64,000 nt of DNA from Leuconostoc mesenteroides subsp. mesenteroides (GTDB taxonomy: Bacteria; Bacillota; Bacilli; Lactobacillales; Lactobacillaceae): contig CP046062.1 in NCBI GenBank assembly GCA_009676745.1, positions 667,501 through 731,500 of the forward strand, in the 5' to 3' direction. Below the pieces are notes generated by a model. That model worked only from the letters and a program-made list of their open reading frames with translations, was not told where the DNA came from and did not search any database. Every line of letters begins with the position of its first letter. Position 1 is the stretch's first letter. The position numbers were made by a program, and so were the translations under genes. Below, in pieces: positions 20,801 to 31,528 of the stretch.

Positions 20801-21157
20801 ATGGCTGAACAAGTTACATCAGCTCGTGCGACTGCTAAGATCGTTCGCGTTGCCCCACGTAAGGCACGCTTAGTTCTTGACACTATTCGCCGTAAGAGCG
20901 TTAACGAAGCATACGCAATTTTGAAGTTCCTACCTAATACTTCTACTGAAGATATTTACAAGGTTTTGAACTCAGCAGTTGCTAATGCTGAAAATAACTT
21001 CTCGTTAGACCGAGAAGATCTTATCGTGAAGGAAGCCTTTGCTAACGAAGGACCAACGCTCAAGCGTTTCCGTCCTCGCGCCAAGGGTTCTGCTTCACCT
21101 ATTAACAAGCGTACAAGCCACCTAACAATTGTGGTTGCTGAGAAGGAGGCAAAGTAA
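20801..21157 (+). CDS. rplV: 50S ribosomal protein L22
   Basis: L22, 118 aa, whose beta-hairpin lines the exit tunnel next to L4. Conserved parts are [17 protein letters not shown] and the tunnel loop [18 protein letters not shown]. No deletion or duplication of the kind that gives macrolide resistance is seen in that loop. Its stop codon overlaps the rpsC start (TAATG). Confidence 0.98.
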   Translation: MAEQVTSARATAKIVRVAPRKARLVLDTIRRKSVNEAYAILKFLPNTSTEDIYKVLNSAVANAENNFSLDREDLIVKEAFANEGPTLKRFRPRAKGSASPINKRTSHLTIVVAEKEAK

Positions 21158-21828
21158 TGGGTCAAAAGATTAACCCTACTGGATTCCGTGTCGGCGTTAT
21201 TCGCGACTGGGATGCAAAGTGGTTTGCTGACAAGGCTGACTATGCTAACCAACTTCACGAAGACTTACGTATCCGTAAGTATATCGAGAAAAACTTAGCA
21301 GATGCCTCAGTTGATCGCATTGAAATTGAACGTACAACCAAGTCACGTGTTGACGTTTCTATCCAAACTGCCAAGCCAGGAATGGTTATTGGTAAGGGTG
21401 GTTCAGAAGTTGAAAAGCTTCGTACACAATTGGCAAAGTTGACAGATACTGATGAAAAAGGTCGCTCAAAGCGTGTCTTTATTAACATCGTAGAAATCAA
21501 AAAGCCAGATTTGAGTGCGCACTTAGTTGGACAACAAATCGCTGGTGATTTGGAACGCCGTGTGGCTTTCCGTCGCGCTATGCGTGGTGCTATCCAACGT
21601 GCCACTCGCTCAGGTGCCAAGGGTATCAAGGTTATGGTCTCAGGTCGTTTGAATGGTGCTGATATTGCACGTATTGAACAATATACTGAAGGTACAGTAC
21701 CTTTGCATACTTTACGTGCCGATATCGATTACTCATGGGATGAAGCAATGACTGCTTATGGAAACTTGGGTATCAAGACTTGGATTTACCGTGGTGATGT
21801 ATTACCACAAAAAAAGAACAGTAAGTAA
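21157..21828 (+). CDS. rpsC: 30S ribosomal protein S3
   Basis: S3, 223 aa, part of the mRNA entry site and its helicase activity. It begins [18 protein letters not shown]; the KH domain motif is [14 protein letters not shown]. Positively charged [16 protein letters not shown] sequence (here [15 protein letters not shown]) lines the mRNA path. Coupled to rplV by a one-base overlap; an AAGGAGG lies inside the end of rplV. Confidence 0.98.
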   Translation: MGQKINPTGFRVGVIRDWDAKWFADKADYANQLHEDLRIRKYIEKNLADASVDRIEIERTTKSRVDVSIQTAKPGMVIGKGGSEVEKLRTQLAKLTDTDEKGRSKRVFINIVEIKKPDLSAHLVGQQIAGDLERRVAFRRAMRGAIQRATRSGAKGIKVMVSGRLNGADIARIEQYTEGTVPLHTLRADIDYSWDEAMTAYGNLGIKTWIYRGDVLPQKKNSK

Positions 21829-21842
21829 GGAGGGAAGCAAAC

Positions 21843-22256
21843 ATGTTAGTACCAAAGCGTGTTAAGTTCCGTCGTGTACACCGTGGTCACATGCGTGGCG
21901 AAGCAAAAGGTGGCAAGACGGTAACATTCGGTGATTTTGGCTTGCAAGCAACAACTTCAAGTTGGATTACTAACCGTCAAATTGAAGCTGCTCGTATTGC
22001 AATGACACGTTATATGAAGCGTGGTGGTAAGGTTTGGATTAAAATCTTCCCTCATAAGTCATATACATCTAAAGGTGTCGGTGTTCGAATGGGTAACGGT
22101 AAGGGTGCACCCGAAGGTTGGGTTGAACCAGTTAAGCGTGGCAAGGTAATGTTTGAAGTTGCAGGTGTTCCTGAAGCAACTGCTCGTGAAGCATTACGTT
22201 TGGCACAACACAAGTTGCCTGTACGTACAAAGATTATTGCTCGGGAGGCTGAATAA
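21843..22256 (+). CDS. rplP: 50S ribosomal protein L16
   Basis: L16, 137 aa, organises the A site near the elbow of the tRNA. It begins [19 protein letters not shown] and carries [20 protein letters not shown], where E. coli has a hydroxylated arginine. AAGGAGG precedes the start. Stop overlaps the rpmC start by one base. Confidence 0.98.
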   Translation: MLVPKRVKFRRVHRGHMRGEAKGGKTVTFGDFGLQATTSSWITNRQIEAARIAMTRYMKRGGKVWIKIFPHKSYTSKGVGVRMGNGKGAPEGWVEPVKRGKVMFEVAGVPEATAREALRLAQHKLPVRTKIIAREAE

Positions 22257-22462
22257 TGGCTAAAGCAAGTGAATTGAAAGAATTGTCACTTGCGGATTTG
22301 CAAAAGCGCGAAGCCGAATTCAAGGAAGAATTATTCAACCTACGTTTTCAATTGGCTACTGGTCAACTAGAAAACACGGCGCGTATCGCACAAGTTCGTA
22401 AGGACATTGCACGAGTTAAGACAGTTATTCGTGCACAAGAATTGGCAAACGCCAACAAATAA
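22256..22462 (+). CDS. rpmC: 50S ribosomal protein L29
   Basis: L29, 68 aa, a two-helix protein at the tunnel exit beside L23. Typical sequence [20 protein letters not shown] followed by [17 protein letters not shown]. Start overlaps the rplP stop (TAATG), with GGGAGG inside rplP as the ribosome binding site. Confidence 0.98.
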   Translation: MAKASELKELSLADLQKREAEFKEELFNLRFQLATGQLENTARIAQVRKDIARVKTVIRAQELANANK

Positions 22463-22484
22463 GACGAAAGGAAGAAGCTGAAAA

Positions 22485-22751
22485 ATGAGTGAAGAACGTA
22501 ATACTCGTAAGGTTTACCAAGGACGAGTTGTTTCAGATAAGATGGACAAAACAATTACTGTTGCTGTTGATACTTATTTGACACATGATGTCTACGGTAA
22601 GCGTGTCAAGTACACAAAGAAGTTTAAGGCACACGATGAAAACAATGCTGCCAAGCAAGGCGACATTGTTCAAATCATGGAAACACGTCCTTTGTCTGCA
22701 ACTAAGCACTTCCGTTTGGTTAAGATCGTTGAAGAGGCTGTTATTCTTTAA
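22485..22751 (+). CDS. rpsQ: 30S ribosomal protein S17
   Basis: S17, 88 aa, OB-fold protein that binds the 5' domain of 16S rRNA early in assembly. Diagnostic segments are [19 protein letters not shown] and [26 protein letters not shown] precedes the ATG. A 48-nt spacer separates it from rplN. Confidence 0.98.
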   Translation: MSEERNTRKVYQGRVVSDKMDKTITVAVDTYLTHDVYGKRVKYTKKFKAHDENNAAKQGDIVQIMETRPLSATKHFRLVKIVEEAVIL

Positions 22752-22799
22752 TGCTCTACCCAAAACGTCGTAATTAATTGCTAACAAGGAGGAAGAACC

Positions 22800-23168
22800 A
22801 TGATTCAACAAGAGAGTCGTTTAAAAGTGGCTGACAACTCTGGCGCACGTGAAATCTTGACGATTAAAGTGCTCGGTGGTTCAGGCCGTAAGTTTGCTGG
22901 TGTAGGTGACATGATTGTTGCTACAGTTAAGCAAGCAATCCCTGGTGGTAACGTAAAGAAGGGTGACGTCATTAAGGCTGTTATCGTTCGTACTGTTTCT
23001 GACGTTCGTCGTGCAGATGGCTCATACATCAATTTTGATGAAAACGCCGCTGTTATCGTGAAGGACGACAAGTCACCAGTAGGTACACGTATTTTTGGTC
23101 CTGTTGCACGTGAATTGCGTGACAACGACTATATGCGTATCGTTTCATTGGCACCAGAAGTGCTCTAA
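22800..23168 (+). CDS. rplN: 50S ribosomal protein L14
   Basis: L14, 122 aa, contributes to intersubunit bridges with 16S rRNA and is the binding site for the silencing factor RsfS. It begins [19 protein letters not shown] and ends [15 protein letters not shown], both near-universal. AAGGAGGAAG precedes the ATG; rplX follows after 23 nt. Confidence 0.98.
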   Translation: MIQQESRLKVADNSGAREILTIKVLGGSGRKFAGVGDMIVATVKQAIPGGNVKKGDVIKAVIVRTVSDVRRADGSYINFDENAAVIVKDDKSPVGTRIFGPVARELRDNDYMRIVSLAPEVL

Positions 23169-23191
23169 TACTGACAAGGAGGAGCCAAATC

Positions 23192-23500
23192 ATGTTTGTA
23201 AAAACAGGTGATAAGGTTCGCGTCATTGCCGGCAAAGATAAGGGAAAAGAAGGCACAATCACTAAGACTGTTGCTGGAAAAGATCGCGTCGTTGTCGAAG
23301 GCGTGAACATCGTTAAGAAGCATCAAAAGCCTTCTAACGAATATCCACAAGGTGGTGTTATCGATATCGAAGCACCTATCCATGTTTCTAACGTGCAATT
23401 GCTTGACCCTTCAACTAATGAACCAACACGTGTTGGATTCAAGGTCGAAGATGGCAAGAAAGTTCGCGTATCTAAAAAGTCTGGTAACGTACTAGGCTAA
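23192..23500 (+). CDS. rplX: 50S ribosomal protein L24
   Basis: L24, 102 aa, an assembly initiator of the 50S subunit. The KOW motif is seen in [20 protein letters not shown] and followed by [23 protein letters not shown] precedes the ATG. Confidence 0.98.
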   Translation: MFVKTGDKVRVIAGKDKGKEGTITKTVAGKDRVVVEGVNIVKKHQKPSNEYPQGGVIDIEAPIHVSNVQLLDPSTNEPTRVGFKVEDGKKVRVSKKSGNVLG

Positions 23501-23523
23501 TATCGAAAGGTGAAATCATTTTC

Positions 23524-24066
23524 ATGGCTAATGCTTTAAAAGAAAAATATGTTAATGAAGTTCAACCTGCTTTGATCGAAAAGTTTAACTTTAAGTCATC
23601 AATGCAAGCCCCAAAGATTGAGAAAATCGTCTTGAATATGGGTGTTGGTGATGCAGTTTCAAACTCAAAGAACTTGGATGAAGCGGTTGAAGAATTGAAG
23701 TTGATTGCTGGTCAACAACCAGTTATCACAAAGGCAAAGAAGTCAATCGCTGGGTTCCGCTTGCGTGAAGGTATGTCAATCGGAACAAAGGTTACACTAC
23801 GTGGAGAGCGTATGTATGACTTTTTAGACAAGTTGATCAACATTTCATTACCTCGTGTTCGTGATTTCCGTGGTGTATCATCAAAGGCTTTTGATGGCCG
23901 TGGTAACTATACACTCGGCATTCGTGAACAATTAATTTTCCCTGAAATTGACTTTGACAAAGTTAACCGCGTACGTGGTTTAGACATTGTTATTGTTACA
24001 ACAGCGCAAAACGATGAAGAAGGTCGTGAGTTGTTGACACAAATGGGAATGCCATTTGCTAAGTAA
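23524..24066 (+). CDS. rplE: 50S ribosomal protein L5
   Basis: L5, 180 aa, binds 5S rRNA and contacts P-site tRNA and S13. Conserved segments are [34 protein letters not shown] and the C-terminal [19 protein letters not shown]. The usual next gene, rpsN, is missing; instead 133 nt of noncoding sequence with a possible promoter precedes rpsH. Confidence 0.98.
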   Translation: MANALKEKYVNEVQPALIEKFNFKSSMQAPKIEKIVLNMGVGDAVSNSKNLDEAVEELKLIAGQQPVITKAKKSIAGFRLREGMSIGTKVTLRGERMYDFLDKLINISLPRVRDFRGVSSKAFDGRGNYTLGIREQLIFPEIDFDKVNRVRGLDIVIVTTAQNDEEGRELLTQMGMPFAK

Positions 24067-24134
24067 TTGGTAAATAAAAATGTTGTTGCTCTAAATGAGT
24101 GACGCGTTTTTAACTGTTATTGACAAAAATAGTC

Positions 24135-24140
24135 TATAAT
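24135..24140 (+). promoter_or_regulatory. Possible internal promoter upstream of rpsH
   Basis: TATAAT at 24135-24140 lies in the spacer where rpsN would normally be. A TTGACA at 24120-24125 is only 9 nt away and cannot serve as its -35. No ideal -35 is seen at 17 nt, so activity is uncertain. Confidence 0.35.
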
Positions 24141-24199
24141 AGTTAAGAGCGTGTCATTTTGCATGATTACGTTCAAAATAAAAAGGAGGATATCGATAG

Positions 24200-24598
24200 A
24201 TGTCTATGACTGATCCAATTGCTGATTTTTTGACTCGCGTTCGTAATGCCAATTTGGCACGTCACGAAGTAGTTGAAGCTCCAGCATCAAAAATTAAGAA
24301 GAGCATCGCTGAAATCTTGAAAGCAGAAGGTTTTATCCGTGACTTTGAATACATCGACGACAACAAACAAGGTGTTATCCGTGTATTTCTCAAGTATGGA
24401 GAAGATCGTAATCGTGTGATTACAGGAATTCAACGTATCTCTAAGCCTGGCTTACGTAAGTATGCTAAGGCTGAAGAGTTACCAAAAGTTTTGAACGGTT
24501 TGGGAATTGCTATTATCTCAACTTCTGCAGGTGTTATTACTGACAAAGAAGCACGTTCTAAGCAAATCGGTGGCGAAGTTATCGCTTACGTTTGGTAA
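24200..24598 (+). CDS. rpsH: 30S ribosomal protein S8
   Basis: S8, 132 aa, binds the central domain of 16S rRNA and in E. coli represses the spc operon. It starts [20 protein letters not shown] and ends [19 protein letters not shown]. The first ATG (24200) is 9 nt after AGGAGGA; a second ATG two codons later is possible. It follows rplE directly, with no rpsN between them. Confidence 0.98.
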   Translation: MSMTDPIADFLTRVRNANLARHEVVEAPASKIKKSIAEILKAEGFIRDFEYIDDNKQGVIRVFLKYGEDRNRVITGIQRISKPGLRKYAKAEELPKVLNGLGIAIISTSAGVITDKEARSKQIGGEVIAYVW

Positions 24599-24622
24599 TA
24601 TATCTAAGAAAGGAGACTTACC

Positions 24623-25159
24623 ATGAGCCGTATTGGAAACAAAACAATCACTTTACCAGCTGATGTGACAGTATCTCAAGAAGGTACAGTTGTAACAGTT
24701 AAGGGCCCAAAGGGTGAATTGTCACGTGAAATCGTCCCAGTTATCACAATGACTGTAGAAGGAAACGAAGTTTCTTTCAGTCGTGATAGCGATGACAACA
24801 AGACTCGAGCATTGCATGGCACAACTCGTGCAAACGTTGCAAACATGGTCGAGGGTGTATCTGAAGGTTTCACTAAGACATTGAAACTTGTTGGTGTCGG
24901 ATATCGTGCAGCAAAGTCAGGATCAAAATTGACTTTGAGTGTTGGATATTCTCATCCTGTTGACTTTGAAGATCGCGAAGAATTGACTGTTGAAGTGCCA
25001 GATGCTTTGACAATCAAAGTTTCAGGGATTTCAAAGCAAAAGGTTGGCGATTTAGCAGCTGAAATTCGTGCCGTGCGTTCACCAGAACCTTATAAAGGTA
25101 AAGGTATTCGTTACGAAGGCGAAGTTGTACGCCGCAAGGAAGGTAAGACAGGAAAGTAA
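24623..25159 (+). CDS. rplF: 50S ribosomal protein L6
   Basis: L6, 178 aa, two related domains near the factor-binding centre. Starts [18 protein letters not shown]-terminal [20 protein letters not shown] is diagnostic. AAGGAGA precedes the ATG. An 80-nt AT-rich spacer with the small hairpin ATGGCA-TTT-GCCAT lies between it and rplR. Confidence 0.98.
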   Translation: MSRIGNKTITLPADVTVSQEGTVVTVKGPKGELSREIVPVITMTVEGNEVSFSRDSDDNKTRALHGTTRANVANMVEGVSEGFTKTLKLVGVGYRAAKSGSKLTLSVGYSHPVDFEDREELTVEVPDALTIKVSGISKQKVGDLAAEIRAVRSPEPYKGKGIRYEGEVVRRKEGKTGK

Positions 25160-25239
25160 TCTATTACTTTTTGTCTACCAAAACTTTATTAATAATAAAC
25201 TTAAAATGGCATTTGCCATAAGAAAAGGAAAGCACAGCT

Positions 25240-25593
25240 ATGATTTCAAAACCAGATAAGAATAAGCTTCGCGTAAAGCGCCACAAGCGCGTTCGTGGAA
25301 AAATCTCTGGTACTGCTGCTCGCCCACGTTTGAACGTTTTCCGTTCTAATGCAAACATCTACGCTCAATTAATTGATGACGTAGCGGGTGTAACGCTAGC
25401 AAGTGCCTCAAGTCATGATGCCGAAGTAACGGGATCGAAGACAGAACAAGCAATTAAAGTTGGTGAGTTGATCGCTTCACGTGGTAAAGCCGCAAACATC
25501 GAAGAAGTTATTTTCGATCGTGGTGGTTACGTTTATCATGGACGTGTTCAAGCATTAGCAGAATCAGCCCGTGAAAACGGCTTGAAGTTCTAA
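25240..25593 (+). CDS. rplR: 50S ribosomal protein L18
   Basis: L18, 117 aa, carries 5S rRNA to the ribosome together with L5. It has [20 protein letters not shown] and the C-terminal [21 protein letters not shown]. The ATG at 25240 follows AAAGGAAAG. rpsE starts 20 nt later. Confidence 0.98.
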   Translation: MISKPDKNKLRVKRHKRVRGKISGTAARPRLNVFRSNANIYAQLIDDVAGVTLASASSHDAEVTGSKTEQAIKVGELIASRGKAANIEEVIFDRGGYVYHGRVQALAESARENGLKF

Positions 25594-25612
25594 GGAAAGG
25601 AGGAATATAAAA

Positions 25613-26119
25613 ATGGTTGAATTCGTTAATCCTAAGTCACTTGGTGAATTAGAAGAGAACGTTGTTGCTATTAACCGTGTCACAAAGGTTGTCAAAGGTG
25701 GTCGTCGCTTGCGTTTCGCAGCTTTGGTCGTTGTTGGTGATAAGCAAGGACACGTTGGTTTTGGTACTGGTAAAGCACAAGAAGTTCCTGAAGCTATCCG
25801 TAAAGCTATTGAAGATGCTAAGCGTAAGTTGATCACTGTGCCAACAGTTTCTACAACTATTCCTCATGATGTCCTTGGTGAATGGGGTGGCGGTAAGATT
25901 TTAGTTAAGCCCGCCGAAGAAGGATCTGGTGTTGCTGCTGGTGGTGCAGCACGTTCTGTTATGGAACTTGCTGGTATCGCCGATGTGACTGCTAAGTCAC
26001 TTGGTTCAGCAACACCAATTAACGTTATTCGTGCTACTTTCGATGCGCTTACAAGCTTGAAAGATGCCGAAGAAGTTGCTAAGTTGCGTGGTGTTTCTTT
26101 AGAACACTTAGCTGAATAA
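25613..26119 (+). CDS. rpsE: 30S ribosomal protein S5
   Basis: S5, 168 aa, at the mRNA entry and decoding region. Core motif [20 protein letters not shown] and [18 protein letters not shown] are conserved. The loop where spectinomycin-resistance changes occur (KGGRR) looks wild-type. GGAAAGGAGG precedes the ATG; rpmD follows 12 nt later. Confidence 0.98.
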   Translation: MVEFVNPKSLGELEENVVAINRVTKVVKGGRRLRFAALVVVGDKQGHVGFGTGKAQEVPEAIRKAIEDAKRKLITVPTVSTTIPHDVLGEWGGGKILVKPAEEGSGVAAGGAARSVMELAGIADVTAKSLGSATPINVIRATFDALTSLKDAEEVAKLRGVSLEHLAE

Positions 26120-26130
26120 GGAGCGATAAA

Positions 26131-26313
26131 ATGGCTGATTTGAAAATCACTTTGATTAAGAGTGCGGTTCATCGCTTACCTAAGCAACGCGCGATCGTTA
26201 AGTCTCTTGGACTTGGACGCGTATCTAGTTCAGTGGTGAAGCCTAACAACGAAGCTACACGTGGTGCGATTTTCCATATCGCTCACCTAGTTAGCGTTGA
26301 AGAAGTTAAGTAA
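26131..26313 (+). CDS. rpmD: 50S ribosomal protein L30
   Basis: L30, 60 aa, short form. Sequence [20 protein letters not shown] and [17 protein letters not shown] are characteristic. AAGGAGCG precedes the start. It sits in the usual place between rpsE and rplO. Confidence 0.97.
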   Translation: MADLKITLIKSAVHRLPKQRAIVKSLGLGRVSSSVVKPNNEATRGAIFHIAHLVSVEEVK

Positions 26314-26343
26314 TTACACAATTAAAATAGGAGGTACCGAAAG

Positions 26344-26778
26344 ATGAATTTGAACGAATTACAACCAGCTGCTGGTTCACGTCACGTACGTAACCGTGTT
26401 GGTCGTGGTACATCATCTGGAAACGGTAAGACATCCGGACGTGGTCAAAAGGGTCAAAAAGCTCGTGGCAAAGTGCGTTTGGGGTTTGAAGGTGGTCAAA
26501 TGCCTTTGTACCGTCGTATTCCAAAGCGTGGATTTACTAACATTTCACGTAAGGAATTCGCAGTTGTTAACTTGAACAAGTTAAACAGCTTTGATGATGG
26601 TACAGAAATTACACCAACACTTTTGATTGAAAACGGTATTGTTAAAAATCAAAAGTCTGGTATTAAGATTTTGGCTGTTGGTCAACTTGAAAAGAAGTTG
26701 ACTGTTAAGGCACATAAGTTTTCTGCAGCTGCAGTTGCTGCAATTGAACAAGCCGGTGGGTCAACTGAGGTACTTTAA
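26344..26778 (+). CDS. rplO: 50S ribosomal protein L15
   Basis: L15, 144 aa, late assembly protein. The long basic extension near the N-terminus, [20 protein letters not shown], and [19 protein letters not shown] are conserved. AGGAGG precedes the ATG. Its TAA overlaps the secY ATG by one base, so secY translation is coupled to it. Confidence 0.98.
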   Translation: MNLNELQPAAGSRHVRNRVGRGTSSGNGKTSGRGQKGQKARGKVRLGFEGGQMPLYRRIPKRGFTNISRKEFAVVNLNKLNSFDDGTEITPTLLIENGIVKNQKSGIKILAVGQLEKKLTVKAHKFSAAAVAAIEQAGGSTEVL

Positions 26779-28112
26779 TGCTTAGCACGTTATTTAATGC
26801 AGTACGTGAAAAGGACATTCGCAAAAAATTAGGGTGGACATTTTTTATTCTGTTTATTTACAGAGTTGGAACGCACATAACTGTGCCTGGTGTTAACCCT
26901 TCTGCTATGTCTGAGATGGCTAGTTCCGGATTAATGAACATTTTGAACATCTTTTCTGGTGGTGGCCTGACAAACTACTCGTTGTTCGCAATGGGCGTGT
27001 CACCATACGTGACAGCACAAATTATTGTACAACTTTTGCAATTAGATATCGTGCCTCGCTTTGTTGAATGGAGTAAGCAAGGTGAAGTTGGTCGCCGAAA
27101 GTTGAACAACGCTACGCGGTGGTTAACACTTATTCTTGCGTTTGTTCAATCTGTTGGTATCACAGCTGGATTTAATTCATTATCATCTTATGGATTAGTG
27201 AGTCAAACTAATAGCGTAATGTCATTTGTTGTAATCGGTTCTGTTATGACTATTGGAACATTTTTTGCAATGTGGCTTGGTGAAATGATTACTGAAAAAG
27301 GCCTAGGAAATGGCGTTTCAATGATTATTTTTGCGGGTATAATCGCCCAAGCACCGGAAGGTTTCTATGAAATTTTCAAAGAAAATATTCTGCAAGCAGA
27401 CAGTAGTGACATGCTTAATGGTTGGATATTTGTTGTTGTATTAATTATAGCTATGATTTTAGTAGTTGCATTTACGACATGGTCTTATGAAGGAACTCGT
27501 CGATTACAAATGCAGTATACCCGATCTGCCACATCATATGGTAGTGAGGCGTATCTACCATTAAAGGTGAATGTTTCTGGTGTTATACCTGTCATATTTG
27601 CTTCATCATTTATTAGTACACCACAAACGGTTATGCTAGCGTTTCAAGACAAATATTCATCAGCCCAGTGGTACCAAATTATGCAACAGATATTCAGTAT
27701 GACAACTTTGCCTGGTGCAATTCTGTATACTGCATTGATTGTTGTTTTCACATATTTTTATGCCTTTGTTCAAGTTAATCCTGATAAGTTATCAGAGAAT
27801 CTACAGAAACAAGGTGCATATATTGTTGGTGTTCGTCCCGGTGCAGAAACAAAAGCCTTCGTTTCAAAGCTCTTGTTAAATTTGAGCTTTGTTGGATCAA
27901 TTTTCTTGGGAATTGTTGCGTTGGTTCCTTTGATTGCATCGGATGTTTGGGGACTCAATGAAAAGATAGGTCTTGGTGGTACAAGCCTGTTAATATCAAT
28001 AGGTGTCGCTTTGGATCTAATCCGTCAAATTGATGGTTTGATGCAGAAAAAAAATTACGTTGGATTTATTACAAAAGATCAGTTAGCAGCTCGGGAGGCA
28101 ATCAATGGCTAA
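26778..28112 (+). CDS. secY: Protein translocase subunit SecY
   Basis: Channel-forming subunit of the SecYEG translocon, 444 aa, ten predicted transmembrane helices. Early motif [13 protein letters not shown] and the cytoplasmic loop [12 protein letters not shown] plus [11 protein letters not shown] near the C-terminus agree with the family. The start overlaps the rplO stop; the 3' end overlaps adk by 8 nt. It works with SecA encoded at 1.8 kb. Confidence 0.97.
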   Translation: MLSTLFNAVREKDIRKKLGWTFFILFIYRVGTHITVPGVNPSAMSEMASSGLMNILNIFSGGGLTNYSLFAMGVSPYVTAQIIVQLLQLDIVPRFVEWSKQGEVGRRKLNNATRWLTLILAFVQSVGITAGFNSLSSYGLVSQTNSVMSFVVIGSVMTIGTFFAMWLGEMITEKGLGNGVSMIIFAGIIAQAPEGFYEIFKENILQADSSDMLNGWIFVVVLIIAMILVVAFTTWSYEGTRRLQMQYTRSATSYGSEAYLPLKVNVSGVIPVIFASSFISTPQTVMLAFQDKYSSAQWYQIMQQIFSMTTLPGAILYTALIVVFTYFYAFVQVNPDKLSENLQKQGAYIVGVRPGAETKAFVSKLLLNLSFVGSIFLGIVALVPLIASDVWGLNEKIGLGGTSLLISIGVALDLIRQIDGLMQKKNYVGFITKDQLAAREAING

Positions 28113-28668
28113 AAATTTGATTTTGTTGGGTTTGCCAGGTGCTGGTAAAGGCACACAGGCAGACTTCATTGTGAAGGATTATTCTATTGTTCATATTAGT
28201 ACTGGAGATATTTTCCGTGCCAATTTGGCAGAGAATACTGAATTAGGACAAAAGGCGCGCCAATTCATGGATGCGGGCGACCTAGTTCCTGACGAAATCA
28301 CAAATGCTATGGTTGCTGACCGTTTAAACCAAGCAGACGTTGAAACTGGTTTTATGCTTGATGGTTATCCTCGTAATGAAGCACAAGCAGTATTCCTAGA
28401 TAAGTATTTATCAGATAACGGTAAATCTGTGTCAGCAACATTATATTTTGAAGTTACTGACACATTATTGCGCGAACGTCTTTTAGGACGTGGTCGTGCA
28501 GATGATACACCCGAAGTTATTGACAACCGTTTGGCAGTTAATAAAGCAGCTAACTTACCTTTGGTAGATTACTATCAAAAGGCAGGTGTGTTGCACACAA
28601 TCGATGGCGGTCGTGAACTTACTGATGTGTATCATGATGTCAAGAAAGTTTTGGACAATTTAGACTAA
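28105..28668 (+). CDS. adk: Adenylate kinase (short form)
   Basis: Converts AMP + ATP to two ADP. P-loop [10 protein letters not shown] covers residues 9-18; the AMP-binding helix and [10 protein letters not shown] are present. At 187 aa it is about 30 residues shorter than the B. subtilis enzyme: the LID region reads [15 protein letters not shown] and lacks the four-cysteine zinc site and the inserted LID domain. CGGGAGG inside secY serves as ribosome binding site. It ends the spc operon before a new promoter. Confidence 0.95.
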   Translation: MAKNLILLGLPGAGKGTQADFIVKDYSIVHISTGDIFRANLAENTELGQKARQFMDAGDLVPDEITNAMVADRLNQADVETGFMLDGYPRNEAQAVFLDKYLSDNGKSVSATLYFEVTDTLLRERLLGRGRADDTPEVIDNRLAVNKAANLPLVDYYQKAGVLHTIDGGRELTDVYHDVKKVLDNLD

Positions 28669-28686
28669 TTATTCAAAATACCATTG

Positions 28687-28715
28687 TTGAGAGATATCAG
28701 TTTTTCTGGTATAAT
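28687..28715 (+). promoter_or_regulatory. Promoter for infA and the alpha operon
   Basis: TTGAGA (28687-28692), 17-nt spacer, extended -10 TGG-TATAAT (hexamer 28710-28715). It begins a unit infA-rpmJ-rpsM-rpsK-rpoA-rplQ. Confidence 0.8.
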
Positions 28716-28774
28716 TTGATAGGTTAAGCACTTATCAACAATGTTGAACATTATAAGCACAGGAGGTTAAGTGC

Positions 28775-28990
28775 GTGGCCAACGATGTAATTGAAATCGA
28801 AGGTAAAGTTAAAGAAACTTTGCCAAATGCGATGTTCCAAGTAGAACTCGAAAATGGTGCTGTGATCTTGGCGCATGTATCTGGTAAAATTCGAAAAAAT
28901 TTTATCCGTATCTTGCCAGGTGATCGTGTTACCGTTGAAATGTCACCATACGACTTAACGAAGGGTCGTATTACTTATCGTTTCCGATAA
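28775..28990 (+). CDS. infA: Translation initiation factor IF-1 (GTG start)
   Basis: IF-1, 71 aa, S1-like OB fold that blocks the 30S A site during initiation. Sequence [21 protein letters not shown] and [15 protein letters not shown] are near-universal. The start is GTG at 28775, 8 nt after AGGAGG. Reads from its own promoter. Confidence 0.97.
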   Translation: MANDVIEIEGKVKETLPNAMFQVELENGAVILAHVSGKIRKNFIRILPGDRVTVEMSPYDLTKGRITYRFR

Positions 28991-29034
28991 GTAAAAGTTA
29001 TAATAATCAGTTAACCGAATAGGAGGAATAGATT

Positions 29035-29154
29035 ATGAAAGTACGCCCATCAGTTAAAAAGATGTGTGATGCTTGCCGTGTTATCAAGCGTAATGGTCGA
29101 ACAATGATCATTTGTTCTGCTAACCCCAAGCATAAGCAACGCGCAGGAAAGTAA
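29035..29154 (+). CDS. rpmJ: 50S ribosomal protein L36
   Basis: A 39-aa protein reading [20 protein letters not shown] and ending KHKQRAGK. The zinc-ribbon ligands C11, C14, C27 and H33 are all present, so this is the zinc-binding (C+) form. AGGAGG is 8 nt before the ATG. It lies between infA and rpsM as in most Firmicutes. Confidence 0.97.
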   Translation: MKVRPSVKKMCDACRVIKRNGRTMIICSANPKHKQRAGK

Positions 29155-29230
29155 TTTCTGAGTGTTATAAATATTGATTGAATAAAGACATAACTGTCAT
29201 TTTCAAAAATACTAAAGGAGGTAAATTGTT

Positions 29231-29602
29231 ATGGCTCGTATAGCAGGTATAGATTTGCCACGTGACAAGCGAATTGTCATTGGCTTAACTTACATCTACG
29301 GAATCGGTAATACTACTGCACAAAAGGTCTTGGCTGAGGCTGGCGTTTCTGAAGACGTTCGCGTACGCGATTTAACGTCTGACCAAGAAGATGCCATTCG
29401 TGCAACAGTTGACAAGTTAAACTTGCAATTAGAAGGTGACCTACGTCGTAAGGTATCACTTGATATCAAATCATTGCAAGAGATTGCATCATACCGTGGC
29501 ATTCGTCATCGTAAGGGCTTGCCCGTTCGTGGACAAAACACGAAGAACAACGCTCGTACACGTAAAGGCCCAGCTAAAGCAATTGCTGGAAAGAAAAAGT
29601 AA
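29231..29602 (+). CDS. rpsM: 30S ribosomal protein S13
   Basis: S13, 123 aa, at the top of the 30S head contacting P-site tRNA and L5. It begins [20 protein letters not shown] and ends with the basic tail [24 protein letters not shown] precedes the ATG. The last codons form one arm of an inverted repeat that runs through the stop codon. Confidence 0.98.
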   Translation: MARIAGIDLPRDKRIVIGLTYIYGIGNTTAQKVLAEAGVSEDVRVRDLTSDQEDAIRATVDKLNLQLEGDLRRKVSLDIKSLQEIASYRGIRHRKGLPVRGQNTKNNARTRKGPAKAIAGKKK

Positions 29603-29615
29603 TTTACTTTTTCTT
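29591..29615 (+). repeat. Inverted repeat across the rpsM stop codon
   Basis: AAGAAAAAGTAA (29591-29602, includes the stop) is followed after one T by its exact complement TTACTTTTTCTT (29604-29615). In RNA this gives an A/U-rich hairpin at the 3' end of rpsM, inside a 126-nt spacer before rpsK. It may slow decay or modulate readthrough; no T tail marks it as a strong terminator. Confidence 0.6.
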
Positions 29616-29728
29616 GTTGTATCCTCATCGATGCGACACATGATTATCGCAACCAAAGTTGTGTAATGTTGGTTATTTTTATTTTAACCCGAGAAATTAT
29701 AAGAAAGTATTGAAAAGGAGGCAAATAA

Positions 29729-30115
29729 ATGGCAGGTCGTACAACGCGTAAGCGTCGTGTGAAGAAGAATATTGAATCTGGTGTGGCTCATATCCATTCA
29801 ACATTCAACAACACTATTGTAATGATTACTGATGCACAAGGTAACGCAGTTGCTTGGTCATCAGCCGGTGCACTGGGCTTCAAAGGAAGTCGTAAGTCAA
29901 CACCATTCGCTGCTCAAATGGCGGCGGAAGCTGCAGCAAAAAGTGCCATGGAAATTAACATGCGCACAGTTGCAGTAACTGTTAAGGGTCCTGGTTCAGG
30001 TCGTGAATCAGCTATCCGTGCTTTGGCAGCAGCTGGCTTGGAAGTAACGTCAATTAAGGATGTTACACCAGTTCCCCACAACGGATCACGCCCACCAAAG
30101 CGTCGTCGTGTTTAA
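29729..30115 (+). CDS. rpsK: 30S ribosomal protein S11
   Basis: S11, 128 aa, platform protein contacting mRNA in the E site. Sequence [20 protein letters not shown] and the C-terminal [17 protein letters not shown] are diagnostic. AAAAGGAGG precedes the start. Confidence 0.98.
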   Translation: MAGRTTRKRRVKKNIESGVAHIHSTFNNTIVMITDAQGNAVAWSSAGALGFKGSRKSTPFAAQMAAEAAAKSAMEINMRTVAVTVKGPGSGRESAIRALAAAGLEVTSIKDVTPVPHNGSRPPKRRRV

Positions 30116-30162
30116 TTGAATTTCATTGCTCTTGCTGTGAAAGAAGGGGTAAGAATTTACAG

Positions 30163-31107
30163 ATGATTGAATTTGAAAAGCCAAATATTCATAACATCGA
30201 AGAGGATGCCCGCTACGGCAAATTTGTTGTAGAGCCTCTTGAGCGTGGATATGGTACGACACTTGGTAACTCATTACGTCGTATCTTATTGTCTTCGCTT
30301 CCTGGCGCAGCCGTTAATACGGTGCAAATTGACGGCGTAGTTCACGAGTTTTCAACCGTGGATGGCGTTGTTGAAGATGTCACACAAATTATCTTGAATC
30401 TCAAGAAGGTTGTGCTGGCGATTGATTCAGATGATGAACGTTCACTTGAGATTGATATTCAAGGGCCAGCAGATGTAACAGCTGCAGATTTGCAGGGTGG
30501 TGCGGATGTTGAAGTTTTGAATCCTGATTTGCATATCGCTACTGTGGCAGCAGGTAAGTCATTACATATGACAGTCACGGCAGTAAAAGGTCGTGGATAT
30601 TCATCAGCAGATGAAAATAAGAAATTACGTGATGAAATGCCTATTGGTGTTTTAGCCGTTGATTCTATTTACACACCTATTGAACGTGTAAACTACCAAG
30701 TAGAAAATACACGTATTGGTGCTCGTGACGATTATGATAAGCTTACTTTTGATATTTGGACAAATGGTTCTATCAAGCCAAGTGATGCCTTGAGTTTGGG
30801 TGCTAAGATCTTAGCTGAGCATCTTGGTTTGTTTATGGATATTTCTCCTGTAGCTGCTGAAGCTAGTGTTATGGTTGAAGCGGAACCTGTTGCTGCTAGT
30901 GCATCAGATTCTGCTCCAATTGAAGATCTAGATTTATCTGTTCGCTCATATAATTGTCTCAAACGGGCCGGTATCAACACTATTGTAGAGTTGACGGATC
31001 GCACTGAAGCTGACATGATGAAAGTGCGTAACCTCGGTCGGAAATCACTTGACGAAATCCAAGAAAAGCTCACTGATATGAACTTAGGATTTCGCAAGGA
31101 AGATTAA
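30163..31107 (+). CDS. rpoA: DNA-directed RNA polymerase subunit alpha
   Basis: Alpha subunit, 314 aa, dimerises to start RNA polymerase assembly. N-terminal domain covers residues 1-230 ([20 protein letters not shown]). An Ala/Glu/Ser-rich linker around residues 225-250 leads to the C-terminal domain ([19 protein letters not shown]), which contacts UP elements and activators. GAAGGGG is upstream of the ATG. Last but one gene of the alpha operon. Confidence 0.98.
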   Translation: MIEFEKPNIHNIEEDARYGKFVVEPLERGYGTTLGNSLRRILLSSLPGAAVNTVQIDGVVHEFSTVDGVVEDVTQIILNLKKVVLAIDSDDERSLEIDIQGPADVTAADLQGGADVEVLNPDLHIATVAAGKSLHMTVTAVKGRGYSSADENKKLRDEMPIGVLAVDSIYTPIERVNYQVENTRIGARDDYDKLTFDIWTNGSIKPSDALSLGAKILAEHLGLFMDISPVAAEASVMVEAEPVAASASDSAPIEDLDLSVRSYNCLKRAGINTIVELTDRTEADMMKVRNLGRKSLDEIQEKLTDMNLGFRKED

Positions 31108-31143
31108 CACATGTCTTTAAATTAAAAAAAGGAGGATTCACCA

Positions 31144-31527
31144 ATGGCATATCGTAAATTGGGTCGTACATCTTCACAACGTAAAGCTATGTTGCGTGAT
31201 TTGACAACTGATCTTTTGATCAATGGTCGTATTACTACTACTGAAGCACGCGCTAAAGAAGTTCGTAAGACAACTGATAAAATGATTACATTAGGTAAGC
31301 GTGGTGACTTAAATGCTCGCCGTCAAGCAGCTACTTTTGTTCGTAATGAAGTTGCGGATGTTATAGAAGATGGCGACGATGTTAAAGTACAATCAGCTTT
31401 GCAAAAGTTGTTTGATGATGTTGCACCTCGCTTTGCAGAACGTAATGGTGGTTATACACGAATTCTCAAGACAGTCCAACGTCGTGGCGATGCTGCGCAA
31501 CTGGTTATCTTGGAGCTCGTTGATTAA
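31144..31527 (+). CDS. rplQ: 50S ribosomal protein L17
   Basis: L17, 127 aa, at the solvent side near the tunnel exit. It begins [20 protein letters not shown] and ends [23 protein letters not shown] precedes the ATG. It closes the ribosomal protein cluster; a strong bidirectional terminator follows at once. Confidence 0.98.
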   Translation: MAYRKLGRTSSQRKAMLRDLTTDLLINGRITTTEARAKEVRKTTDKMITLGKRGDLNARRQAATFVRNEVADVIEDGDDVKVQSALQKLFDDVAPRFAERNGGYTRILKTVQRRGDAAQLVILELVD

Positions 31528-31528
31528 T

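Noticed and set aside
24120..24140. TTGACA and TATAAT as one promoter upstream of rpsH
   Set aside because: Spacing is only 9 nt, too short for a sigma-70 promoter; only the -10 is kept as a candidate.
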